From: an uncultured Oscillospiraceae bacterium
GTDB lineage: Bacteria; Bacillota; Clostridia; Oscillospirales; Ruminococcaceae
Reading direction: 5' to 3'
Length of the DNA: 16,639 nt
NCBI GenBank assembly: GCA_934488695.1
Contig: CAKSSH010000037.1
Coordinates: 1-16,639, forward strand
Shown one piece after another: positions 8,323 through 14,108 of this stretch (within the stretch, counting starts at the first letter, position 1; the number at the start of each line of letters is the position of its first letter). Made by a program: the position numbers and the translations under genes. The notes beneath the pieces were generated by a model. It made no database searches. It was not told where the DNA came from and saw only the letters and a program-made list of their open reading frames with translations.

Positions 8323-8865
8323 ATGTGTACAATGCCTTATTACATCCGAAAAGCAACAAAAGAGGACCTGCCGGCGCTTTGGCAAATTTACGATGCTGTG
8401 TTAAAACGTGAGGAAGACGGGACCGGCTGCGTCGGCTGGGTGCGCGGAATTTATCCGACCGAGCAGACCCTGCAGCAAGGGCTTGATGCAGACGACCTTT
8501 TTTTGCTGGAGCATGACGGCCGGCCGGCTGCAGTCGCCCGAATCAACCGGCAGCAAATGCAGGCATATCTTCAGGTGGATTGGCAGTATAAGGCACCTGC
8601 AGAGGCGGTTTTGGTGCTGCACACCTTGGCCGTGGATCCTGCAAAGGCCGGGTATGGCTTGGGAACAACATTTGTCCGTTTTTACGAGCAGGAGGCGGTT
8701 CGGCAAAAATGCCGCTATCTGCGCATGGACACCAATGCGCGCAATTCACCGGCGCGTGCCCTGTATCAAAAGCTTGGCTATCGGGAGGCCGGGGTGGTTT
8801 CCTGCACCTTTAACGGACTTGCCGACGTGCAGCTTGTTTGCCTTGAAAAGACGCTGTCCGTTTGA
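8323..8865 (+). CDS. GNAT-family N-acetyltransferase
   Basis: Predicted cytoplasmic acetyl-CoA-dependent N-acetyltransferase of 180 aa with a full GNAT fold. It opens with Y-Y-I-R-K-A-T-K-E-D-L-P at residues 6-17. The beta-4 strand L-H-T-L-A-V-D-P is at 99-106. The acetyl-CoA loop A-G-Y-G-L-G is at 109-114, with Ala where the family usually has Gln or Arg. D-T-N-A-R-N and A-L-Y-Q-K-L-G-Y at 136-153 form the usual C-terminal motif. The acceptor substrate cannot be read from sequence. The start ATG follows GGGAGGAG (8312-8319) closely; a second in-frame ATG at 8332 is too far from it. The gene starts 15 nt after ftsQ, so it is probably co-transcribed with it, in the place where ftsA often sits. 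It ends before the ftsZ promoter. Confidence 0.88.
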   Translation: MCTMPYYIRKATKEDLPALWQIYDAVLKREEDGTGCVGWVRGIYPTEQTLQQGLDADDLFLLEHDGRPAAVARINRQQMQAYLQVDWQYKAPAEAVLVLHTLAVDPAKAGYGLGTTFVRFYEQEAVRQKCRYLRMDTNARNSPARALYQKLGYREAGVVSCTFNGLADVQLVCLEKTLSV

Positions 8866-8922
8866 AAACGGCCCTTCATCCCGAAAAGATAATAAAACTT
8901 TTCTTTTCTGTGAAAAAAGAGG

Positions 8923-8951
8923 TTGAAAAGCAGGATAAAATCTGTTAGAAT
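8923..8951 (+). promoter_or_regulatory. Strong sigma-A promoter of ftsZ
   Basis: TTGAAA at 8923-8928 and TAGAAT at 8946-8951 have the ideal 17-bp spacing. TG at 8943-8944 makes it an extended -10. The surrounding DNA is very AT-rich and lies 60-90 nt upstream of ftsZ, just after the acetyltransferase gene. FtsZ is therefore likely to have its own transcription as well as any read-through. Confidence 0.8.
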
Positions 8952-9013
8952 ATAAATATATATAGAATTATCGCGTATTGTCTCAAAATACAGAACTCGG
9001 AGGAATGGCCACC

Positions 9014-10072
9014 ATGGATCTCGTATTGGATAATGAGTTTGAGAAAGAAGCCAGAATTTTAGTTGCCGGTGTTGGCGGCGGCGGCGGTAATGCCGTGACG
9101 CGCATGATTGATTCCGGGATGAACAGCGTTGAATTTTTGATGATTAACACCGACCAGCAGGCGCTTTATCGCGCGTCGGATAATAATGCGACCAAAATTT
9201 CCATCGGGGACAAGCTGACGCACGGCCGCGGTGCCGGCGGAGTGCCCGAAAAGGGCCAGCGCGCCGCCGAGGAGAGTCGGGATGAAATTGCGGCAGCCAT
9301 CGAGGGCGCTCAAATGCTGTTTATTACGGCCGGTATGGGCGGCGGAACCGGCACCGGGGCAGCCCCGGTGGTGGCTTCGATTGCCAAGGAGATGGGAATT
9401 CTCACGATCGGTGTTGTGACCAAGCCGTTTGATTTTGAGGGCAAGGTGCGTCATGACCAGGCGGAGCTCGGAATTACGGCGCTGCGAGAGCAAGTGGATT
9501 CGCTGCTGGTGATTCCAAACGAGCGGCTGAAGCTGGTGTCGGACGAGGCAATTACATTTTTGAATGCCTTTGTTTTGGCGGATGATGTGCTGCGTCAGGC
9601 GGTTCAGAGCATTTCCGACCTTATCAATGTGCCCGGCGTCATTAACTTGGACTTTGCGGACGTTGTCAGCATTATGAAGGGCGCCGGAACCTCTCATATG
9701 GGAATCGGCACTGCCACCGGCGAGAACAAGGCGGAGGATGCGGCCAATGCGGCTGTTTCCAGTCCGCTGCTTGAGACTTCGATTAACGGCGCGAAAGGCG
9801 TCATTCTGAATTTGACCGCCTCCTCGGATATTTCACTGGCCGATGTGGATGTTGCGTCCAGTATCATCCGAAAGAGCGCACACCCCGATGCCAATATTAT
9901 CTTCGGCTTTGCTTATGATGACAGCATGACGGATGAAATGCGCATAACCGTTATCGCAACGGATTTTGAGGAAAACGGCGCTGCCGGCAGCAGCTTTGTC
10001 AATCCGTTCGATAATATGAAGGATGACAGTCTCGGTTTTGACGATATCGACCAGTTCTTTAAAAACAACTAA
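9014..10072 (+). CDS. ftsZ: Cell division GTPase FtsZ
   Basis: Bacterial tubulin homologue that polymerises into the Z-ring and recruits the divisome. It is 352 aa from the ATG at 9014. A TTG at 8978 would add 12 residues but lacks a ribosome binding site, and an ATG at 9005 is only one base after GGAGG. The ATG at 9014 is about ten bases after GGAGGA (8999-9004) and is preferred. The nucleotide-binding loop A-G-V-G-G-G-G-G-N-A is near residues 18-27, the tubulin signature G-M-G-G-G-T-G-T-G-A at 107-116, and the T7 synergy loop N-L-D-F-A-D-V at 211-217. The variable linker is very short (about 30 residues). The protein ends in an acidic, aromatic D-D-I-D-Q-F-F-K tail, presumably the peptide bound by a membrane tether. 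ftsA is not adjacent, so the tether gene lies elsewhere. Confidence 0.98.
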   Translation: MDLVLDNEFEKEARILVAGVGGGGGNAVTRMIDSGMNSVEFLMINTDQQALYRASDNNATKISIGDKLTHGRGAGGVPEKGQRAAEESRDEIAAAIEGAQMLFITAGMGGGTGTGAAPVVASIAKEMGILTIGVVTKPFDFEGKVRHDQAELGITALREQVDSLLVIPNERLKLVSDEAITFLNAFVLADDVLRQAVQSISDLINVPGVINLDFADVVSIMKGAGTSHMGIGTATGENKAEDAANAAVSSPLLETSINGAKGVILNLTASSDISLADVDVASSIIRKSAHPDANIIFGFAYDDSMTDEMRITVIATDFEENGAAGSSFVNPFDNMKDDSLGFDDIDQFFKNN

Positions 10073-10092
10073 TACCGGAGAGGATTTTCAGC

Positions 10093-10827
10093 ATGTCGGG
10101 TCATTCCAAGTGGAATAATATTAAACGAAAGAAAGAAAAGACCGATGCACAGAAAGCCAAGGTCTTTACCAAGATTGGTCGTGAGATTGCCGTTGCGGTG
10201 AAAGAAGGCGGCGCGGACCCCAACGCCAACGGAAAGCTGCGAGAGTTGATTGCTAAGGCTAAGGCCAACAATGTGCCCAACGATAATATTGACCGTATTA
10301 TAAAGAAAGCCGGCAGTAACGACGGCAAGGATTATGAAACGGTTGTATATGAGGGCTACGGGCCCAATGGCGTGGCGGTTATTGCCGAGTGCTTAACGGA
10401 TAATCGTAACCGCACAGCGGCGGATATGCGGCATTATTTTGATAAATTCGGCGGTAATATGGGTCAGTCCGGCTGTGTTTCATTTCTATTTTCTAAAAGC
10501 GGTGTGATTCTTCTTGAGAATGACGGGCTGGAGGAAGAGCAGGTAATGGAGGACTGTGTCGAGGCCGGCGCCGGGGATTTTGACTTTCAGGAGGACACGG
10601 TTGAAATCGTTACCGAGCCGGAGGATTTGCCGGCAGTGCGGGACGCTTTGGCCGGAAAATATAAGATTTTGTCGGCTGAGGTCGAATTGGTTCCCTCCAC
10701 CTATGTTCGATTGGAGGATCCGGATCAGGCTCAGAAAATGCAATTGATGCTGGACCATATGGAAGAGAACGACGATGTCCAAGAGGTTTTCCACAACTGG
10801 GAAAATCAAGACGAGTTTGATTTTTAA
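10093..10827 (+). CDS. yebC: YebC/PmpR-family protein
   Basis: A 244-aa protein with the hallmark N terminus M-S-G-H-S-K-W-N-N-I-K at residues 1-11 and the full length expected for the family. YebC/TACO1-type proteins were annotated as transcription regulators; members have since been linked to helping ribosomes through difficult proline-rich stretches, so either activity is possible here. Other conserved parts are A-K-V-F-T-K-I-G-R-E-I near 22-33, N-V-P-N-D-N-I in the first domain, and Y-E-G-Y-G-P-N-G-V-A near the domain junction. The start ATG has GGAGAGGA at 10077-10084. It lies 20 nt after ftsZ, so it probably shares the ftsZ promoter, and a strong terminator overlaps its stop codon. The pairing with ftsZ need not be functional. 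Confidence 0.96.
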   Translation: MSGHSKWNNIKRKKEKTDAQKAKVFTKIGREIAVAVKEGGADPNANGKLRELIAKAKANNVPNDNIDRIIKKAGSNDGKDYETVVYEGYGPNGVAVIAECLTDNRNRTAADMRHYFDKFGGNMGQSGCVSFLFSKSGVILLENDGLEEEQVMEDCVEAGAGDFDFQEDTVEIVTEPEDLPAVRDALAGKYKILSAEVELVPSTYVRLEDPDQAQKMQLMLDHMEENDDVQEVFHNWENQDEFDF

Positions 10828-10857
10828 AAAGAGCGCGCCTGTGGGCGCGCTCTTTTT
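10826..10857 (+). terminator. Intrinsic terminator after yebC
   Basis: A perfect 14-base inverted repeat, AAAAAGAGCGCGCC at 10826-10839 and its complement at 10844-10857, with loop TGTG and a final run of T. It overlaps the yebC stop codon and ends the division-gene transcript. Confidence 0.93.
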
Positions 10858-10926
10858 GTAGAATCCAGAAGCCCTTCGGTGCAAGGGAACACGGCGGTTG
10901 TGAAAAAGTCCCCGCAAACAGCCTTG

Positions 10927-11034
10927 CTGCCGTATGCGGCCCCGCTGCCGTATGCGGCCCCGCTGCCGTTTGCAGCCCCGCTGCCGTGTGCGGCCCTGCC
11001 GCCGTATGCGGCCCTGCCGCCGTATGCGGCTCCG
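10927..11034. repeat. Tandem repeat, six units of 18 bp
   Basis: Six contiguous units with consensus CTGCCGTATGCGGCCCCG start at 10927, 10945, 10963, 10981, 10999 and 11017. The first two are identical; the others differ at one to three positions. Read in frame, the plus strand gives Leu-Pro-Tyr-Ala-Ala-Pro and the minus strand Ala-Ala-Gly-Pro-His-Thr, but several differences change the residue and no start signal is present, so coding is unlikely. The inner CCGTATGCGG part is nearly self-complementary, so single strands could fold. Confidence 0.9.
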
Positions 11035-11190
11035 CCGCCACGGCCGCTCCGCTTTTGCTGCAGGAACCTTGCTGTCGCGCGTTCAAAGCTTTACCGCCTC
11101 GTACCCCACAAAAAATGGCGCTAAAATGCTGCGCGCGGCGTAAAACGTAGCGGCCTGTTGCGCGAACGGCTTTCGGAAAGGGAAACAAAT

Positions 11191-11270
11191 CGTTGCAAGA
11201 AGCACGCAGACTGTTGCCGGAGAGATAAACGGGTGCAAGAGGCGCACAGATCCTGCAGCAGGAAACGGAA
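11191..11270. repeat. Two imperfect 40-nt direct repeats
   Basis: The segments 11191-11230 and 11231-11270 share TGCAAGA at exactly 40-nt spacing (11194 and 11234), followed by similar GC-CG/GC-CAGA and CTG-GC-GGA blocks. They are contiguous but diverged. The 40 bases before them match only weakly. Confidence 0.5.
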
Positions 11271-11289
11271 TATTTTTCAACAAGACTGA

Positions 11290-11323
11290 AAAAAGCGCCC
11301 CGCTCTTGAGCGGGGCGCTTTTT
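11290..11323. terminator. Bidirectional terminator downstream of the ABC operon
   Basis: An 11-bp perfect GC-rich stem (GCGCCCCGCTC at 11295-11305, complement at 11308-11318) is flanked by A5 on the left and T5 on the right, so it can end transcripts from either strand. It lies about 50 nt past the stop of the minus-strand ATPase gene, which is its most likely user. Confidence 0.92.
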
Positions 11324-11373
11324 CGTCTTTGACAAGTATAACACGGGGATGCACGACATGAGACGTCGGCACC

Positions 11374-12096
11374 TTAAAGAACCTTGCTCAAAAACTCCTG
11401 CAGACGAGGGTTTTTAGGATGCTCGAAGATTTCCTCCGGGGTCCCTTGCTCGGTGATTTGACCATCGTCCATAAAGAAAATGCGATTTCCGACCTCACGG
11501 GCAAAGCCCATTTCGTGTGTGACGACAATCATGGTCATGCCTTCGAGCGCTAAGGTCCGCATCACATCCAGCACCTCGCCGACCATTTCGGGGTCTAGCG
11601 CGCTGGTTGGCTCGTCAAACAGCATGACTTTAGGGTTCATAGCCAGCGCGCGCACAATAGCTACCCGCTGCTTTTGACCGCCTGACAGCGTAGAGGGATA
11701 AACATCCGCCTTGTCGGCAAGGCCGACGCGCTGCAGCAATTCCATGGCGCGGTCGCGTGCCTCTTGTTTTGTCATTTTTTTTAAATGGACCGGCGCCAGC
11801 ATAATGTTTTCAATCACGGTTTTGTTATTAAATAAATTGAATTGCTGAAAAACCATTCCGATATGCTGCCGGTGGCGGTTAATATCCACCCGCATATCGG
11901 CAAGGTCCTCCCCTTCAAAAAAGATAGAGCCGGAGGTGGGGTCCTCCATGCAGTTGATACAACGCAGGAAGGTGCTTTTTCCGCTGCCGGAGGGACCGAT
12001 GATAACGACCTTGTCGCCGTCGTTGATAGTGACGCTTATGTCTTTGATGACCTGCAGGTCTCCAAAGCTTTTGCAAAGGTTTTTAATTTCGATCAC
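11374..12096 (-). CDS. Polar amino-acid ABC transporter, ATP-binding protein (GlnQ/HisP type)
   Basis: Cytoplasmic ATPase subunit, 240 aa, that drives import through the permease encoded just upstream. All motifs are intact: Walker A G-P-S-G-S-G-K-S-T at residues 34-42, the Q-loop in M-V-F-Q-Q-F-N at 81-87, signature L-S-G-G-Q-K-Q-R at 137-144, Walker B V-M-L-F-D-E-P at 157-163, and the switch His in V-T-H-E-M-G-F-A at 192-199. The last is typical of the polar amino-acid uptake subfamily. The start is GTG (12096-12094) with AAAGGAG at 12108-12114, a slightly long 11-nt spacer. The first 14 bases overlap the end of the permease gene, so the two are translationally coupled. The substrate (for example glutamine, arginine, histidine or cystine) cannot be decided from this subunit. 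Confidence 0.96.
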   Translation of the reverse strand: MIEIKNLCKSFGDLQVIKDISVTINDGDKVVIIGPSGSGKSTFLRCINCMEDPTSGSIFFEGEDLADMRVDINRHRQHIGMVFQQFNLFNNKTVIENIMLAPVHLKKMTKQEARDRAMELLQRVGLADKADVYPSTLSGGQKQRVAIVRALAMNPKVMLFDEPTSALDPEMVGEVLDVMRTLALEGMTMIVVTHEMGFAREVGNRIFFMDDGQITEQGTPEEIFEHPKNPRLQEFLSKVL

Positions 12097-12790
12097 TTTT
12101 TCTCAGGCTCCTTTCCATCAGCTTAATGCCCAACGAAATCAGGGCGACCAAAACAATGTAAATTAACGCCATAAATAAATAGGGCATCAGATACTCATAG
12201 GACTTGTTGCCGATTTCCGTAAAGGTTTTGTACAGGTCGGTCGCGGCGACGAAGCTGACGACAGAGGTGTCCTTAACCAGCGCAATCAGCTCGTTGCCCA
12301 GCGTGGGCAGAATGTTTTTCACGGCCTGCGGAACAACGATTTTCATCATGGTGGTGCTGTAGCTCAGTCCGAGTCCGCGACCTGCTTCCATTTGACCCGG
12401 GTCAACCGACAGAATACCGCCGCGCATGATTTCGGATACGTAGGCAGCCGAGTTTAAGCCAAAAATCAAAATACAAGTTTTGAGCGAGCCGAGACTGATA
12501 CCGATCAGCGGGAACAGCACATAATAGGCAATCAGCAGTTGGACAACGATGGGCGTTCCGCGGAAAAAGCCGACGTAAACCGTGCAGATTTTATCTAAAA
12601 TTCGGGGGAGCAGTTTGTATTTGGGCATGACCTTGACGGTGGCGATCAGAGTACCGATGATAATGCCGATTACAAGGCCCAGCAGGGCAATCGTCAGGGT
12701 GTTGACAAGTCCTTCGCCCAAAACCTTTTTCCAGGCGCCGCCTGCTGCAAAACGACTCCAAAACACGTCCCATTTATACATGATATCCAT
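12083..12790 (-). CDS. Polar amino-acid ABC transporter, permease (HisM/GlnP type)
   Basis: Integral membrane subunit, 235 aa, with about five hydrophobic helices and the conserved cytoplasmic EAA loop around E-A-G-R-G-L-G-L-S near the middle, the docking site for the ATPase. Other family marks are F-F-R-G-T-P-I-V-V-Q-L after the second helix, S-A-A-Y-V-S-E-I-M-R-G-G-I, and a final L-E-R-S-L-R type basic end. One permease gene implies a homodimeric channel. The start ATG at 12790 has an AGAGAGGA site upstream. The gap to the solute-binding protein gene is filled by a strong hairpin. Its last bases overlap the ATPase gene. Confidence 0.95.
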   Translation of the reverse strand: MDIMYKWDVFWSRFAAGGAWKKVLGEGLVNTLTIALLGLVIGIIIGTLIATVKVMPKYKLLPRILDKICTVYVGFFRGTPIVVQLLIAYYVLFPLIGISLGSLKTCILIFGLNSAAYVSEIMRGGILSVDPGQMEAGRGLGLSYSTTMMKIVVPQAVKNILPTLGNELIALVKDTSVVSFVAATDLYKTFTEIGNKSYEYLMPYLFMALIYIVLVALISLGIKLMERSLRKSDRN

Positions 12791-12808
12791 AGTGTTTCCT
12801 CTCTGTCA

Positions 12809-12854
12809 GCAGGCAAAACCCCGCCGCAAATGACTGCGACGAGGTTTTGCCTGC
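12809..12854 (-). promoter_or_regulatory. Long intercistronic RNA hairpin between solute-binding protein and permease genes
   Basis: Two 19-nt arms, 12809-12827 and 12836-12854, pair around an 8-nt loop. In the minus-strand RNA all 19 positions pair, two of them as G-U. On the plus strand the same two positions would be A-C mismatches. No run of U follows, so it is not a standard terminator. A role in protecting the upstream message, or partial attenuation that yields more binding protein than permease, is known for other ABC operons and is inferred here. Confidence 0.75.
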
Positions 12855-12864
12855 AAGGTGACAA

Positions 12865-13761
12865 TTATTTGCCGCCGTTCATGGCTTTAACAATGGCTTT
12901 TGCGGGAGCGTCATCTACGATAACGTAATCGATTTCACCGTTCTTCATGGCAGTGATCGCCAGTGCAGCGTAGTCAAACGCCATCTTGGTAGCCTTCAGG
13001 CCCGGGAATCCGTAACCGTCCGGATCGTCTGCGTCACCGTCAATGTAAACGCCGCCGGTGGTGCCGTTCTGGCAGCCGATTTTGGTAGCGGAGGTTTTTT
13101 CGTTAAGAATCTTAGCAACATCTTCCGCGGTTTTGCAATTGTCAAACTCGGTGTTGTCGCCGGGGACAATCAGCATTTGATTGGCGCTGTAATAAGAATC
13201 CGAGAAAGAAACCACTGCCTGACGCGCCGGCGTAATGGTCAGACCGGCCATGCCGATGTCGCACAGACCCTGTCCCACCGAAGTGACGACCGACTCAAAC
13301 TTCATATCCTCAATAACCAGCTCTTTGCCGAGATATTTGGCAAAGCCGGCGGCAATTTCAATGTCAATGCCGGAGAACTTGTCGTTCTCAACCATTTCAA
13401 ACGGCTCAAAACCGGTCGAAGTGGCAACGATTAACTGGTCCTTGGACGCGTCCTTTACAGCCGAGACAAACTGAGCGGGGGTGCCGTCGGCAAAATATTT
13501 GTCGCAGATGGCGTTAAAGGTGCCGTCCTCTTTGATCTTGGCAAGATACGCATTTGCTTTTTCAAGCAGCTCTTTGTCCGACTTGTTGATGCAAAAAGCA
13601 TATTGCTCCTCCGACAGCGGAATGTCAACAACCTTGGCGCCGACGTCGGAAACCTTCTTGCTGTTGTCATTTCCGGAGCCCTTGCCGCCGCAGCCGGCAA
13701 AGACGCCCAGTACCAGGGTCAGCGCTAAAACGAGCGCCGACAGTTTTGCAAACTTTTTCAT
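12865..13761 (-). CDS. Amino-acid ABC transporter solute-binding lipoprotein, circularly permuted
   Basis: Surface lipoprotein that captures an amino acid for the permease; 298 aa. I chose the ATG at 13761 because AAAGAGG (13770-13776) lies eight bases before it; an upstream ATG at 13779 has no ribosome binding site. A signal peptide ends in the lipobox F-A-G-C (Cys24), then a short Gly/Ser/Asn linker. Residues 39-92 match what is normally the C-terminal end of family 3 binding proteins (compare E. coli GlnH, whose end has Y-G-I-A-F, then L-R-E-N-G-T-Y, then K-K-W-F-G). Residues 108-298 match the usual N-terminal and middle parts, from I-V-A-T-S-T-G-F-E-P-F-E to V-D-D-A-P-A-K-A-I-V, and then the protein stops. 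The amino-acid binding residues appear present: Arg180 in T-I-T-P-A-R and Asp284 in V-D-D-A-P, at the positions of GlnH Arg75 and Asp157. Family membership is secure; the permuted order is seen directly. Confidence 0.95.
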   Translation of the reverse strand: MKKFAKLSALVLALTLVLGVFAGCGGKGSGNDNSKKVSDVGAKVVDIPLSEEQYAFCINKSDKELLEKANAYLAKIKEDGTFNAICDKYFADGTPAQFVSAVKDASKDQLIVATSTGFEPFEMVENDKFSGIDIEIAAGFAKYLGKELVIEDMKFESVVTSVGQGLCDIGMAGLTITPARQAVVSFSDSYYSANQMLIVPGDNTEFDNCKTAEDVAKILNEKTSATKIGCQNGTTGGVYIDGDADDPDGYGFPGLKATKMAFDYAALAITAMKNGEIDYVIVDDAPAKAIVKAMNGGK

Positions 13762-13817
13762 AATAAAAACCTCTTTCATTTTTTGTACGCCGTTGCGGCG
13801 TTTTTGTTAACAAGGCC

Positions 13818-13846
13818 ATTATAATGCATAATATTCACTTTGTCAA
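13818..13846 (-). promoter_or_regulatory. Consensus sigma-A promoter of the ABC importer operon
   Basis: On the minus strand TTGACA (13846-13841) and TATAAT (13823-13818) are separated by exactly 17 bp, a perfect consensus. Transcription would begin near 13811, leaving about 50 nt of leader. That leader contains a small ACGCCG/CGGCGT hairpin near 13787-13801. Such a strong promoter suggests control by a repressor. Confidence 0.9.
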
Positions 13847-13853
13847 GCATTTT

Positions 13854-13871
13854 ATTGAATAAATATACAAC
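13854..13871. promoter_or_regulatory. Possible ARG box (ArgR/AhrC site) next to the importer promoter
   Basis: The 14-base core at 13856-13869 matches the established ARG-box core TGAAT-W4-ATTCA at 13 of 14 positions. It sits eight bases upstream of the -35 element of the amino-acid importer. The surroundings are AT-rich, so a chance match is possible. Confidence 0.35.
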
Positions 13872-13972
13872 AAACAAATTTAAAAAATGCGCTACCGTTC
13901 TGTACATTTTGCATAAAATAGCCGGGAAATGGGATTGGAAGGGCAGGCGCGGCCTCAAAATAGCCGGCAGTG

Positions 13973-13992
13973 AAAACAGAATATTCTGTTTT
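13973..13992. promoter_or_regulatory. Perfect 20-bp palindrome, possible operator
   Basis: AAAACAGAAT at 13973-13982 is followed by its exact reverse complement at 13983-13992. With no loop it suits a dimeric DNA-binding protein better than a hairpin. It lies about 50 bp upstream of the TM2-gene promoter and about 125 bp from the importer promoter. The regulator is not identifiable. Confidence 0.45.
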
Positions 13993-13993
13993 T

Positions 13994-14011
13994 AGTTAAT
14001 AAATATTCATT
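13994..14011. promoter_or_regulatory. Second possible ARG box
   Basis: The core at 13996-14009 matches TGAAT-W4-ATTCA with one mismatch (T for the G). It directly follows the 20-bp palindrome and is 140 bp from the other candidate. Base composition makes this a weak call. Confidence 0.28.
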
Positions 14012-14043
14012 ATTTTTTGTATATTCTTTTTTTAATTGCCCTC

Positions 14044-14072
14044 TTGTGTTTTAATTCGGCGTATGTTATAAT
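14044..14072 (+). promoter_or_regulatory. Extended -10 promoter of the TM2-domain gene
   Basis: TATAAT at 14067-14072 is preceded by TG at 14064-14065 (extended -10). A weak -35, TTGTGT, lies at 14044-14049 with a 17-bp spacer. Transcription would start about 30 nt before the GGAGG site of the gene. Confidence 0.75.
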
Positions 14073-14108
14073 GAAAAAAATCTCAGATTTTTTAAAGGAG
14101 GAAGAAAA

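Larger units (their letters stand above)
10858..11289. other. Gene-free region between two terminators
   Basis: About 430 bp lie between the yebC terminator and the terminator of the convergent ABC operon. I find no convincing gene. The open frames on both strands lack a good ribosome binding site and have low-complexity translations caused by the tandem repeat. The region holds six 18-bp repeat units (10927-11034) and a 40-nt imperfect duplication (11191-11270). No promoter of good quality is visible, so an RNA gene is not supported. Confidence 0.6.

Noticed and set aside
8978..9013. Longer FtsZ from the TTG at 8978
   Set aside because: No ribosome binding site precedes it, and the extra 12 residues span the real GGAGGA site.
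9008..9017. A perfect vertebrate-type Kozak context (GCCACCATGG) at the ftsZ start
   Set aside because: A bacterial GGAGGA site lies at the right distance and the gene sits in a dcw cluster, so the match is coincidental.
10876..10925. Cobalamin-riboswitch-like words (GGTGC, AAGGGAA, GTGAAAA, CCCCGCAA)
   Set aside because: The spacing is wrong, the paired segments are missing, and no gene follows on that strand. At best a remnant, more likely chance. A covariance-model search would decide.
10927..11034. CRISPR array
   Set aside because: The 18-bp units are directly adjacent with no spacers, and there are no cas genes.
10879..11124. Plus-strand open frame of 81 codons over the tandem repeat
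   Set aside because: GTG start without a ribosome binding site or promoter; the non-repeat part shows no protein-like pattern.
11329..11342. TTGACA next to TATAAC on the plus strand
   Set aside because: Only two bases separate them, so they cannot form a promoter.
10610..11359. Minus-strand open frame of 249 codons with repeated Ala-Ala-Gly-Pro-His-Thr
   Set aside because: It runs antisense through yebC and two terminators, lacks a ribosome binding site, and is kept open by the GC-rich tandem repeat.
13762..13779. Upstream ATG at 13779 for the solute-binding protein
   Set aside because: It has no ribosome binding site; the AAAGAGG inside this stretch serves the ATG at 13761, which begins a normal lipoprotein signal.
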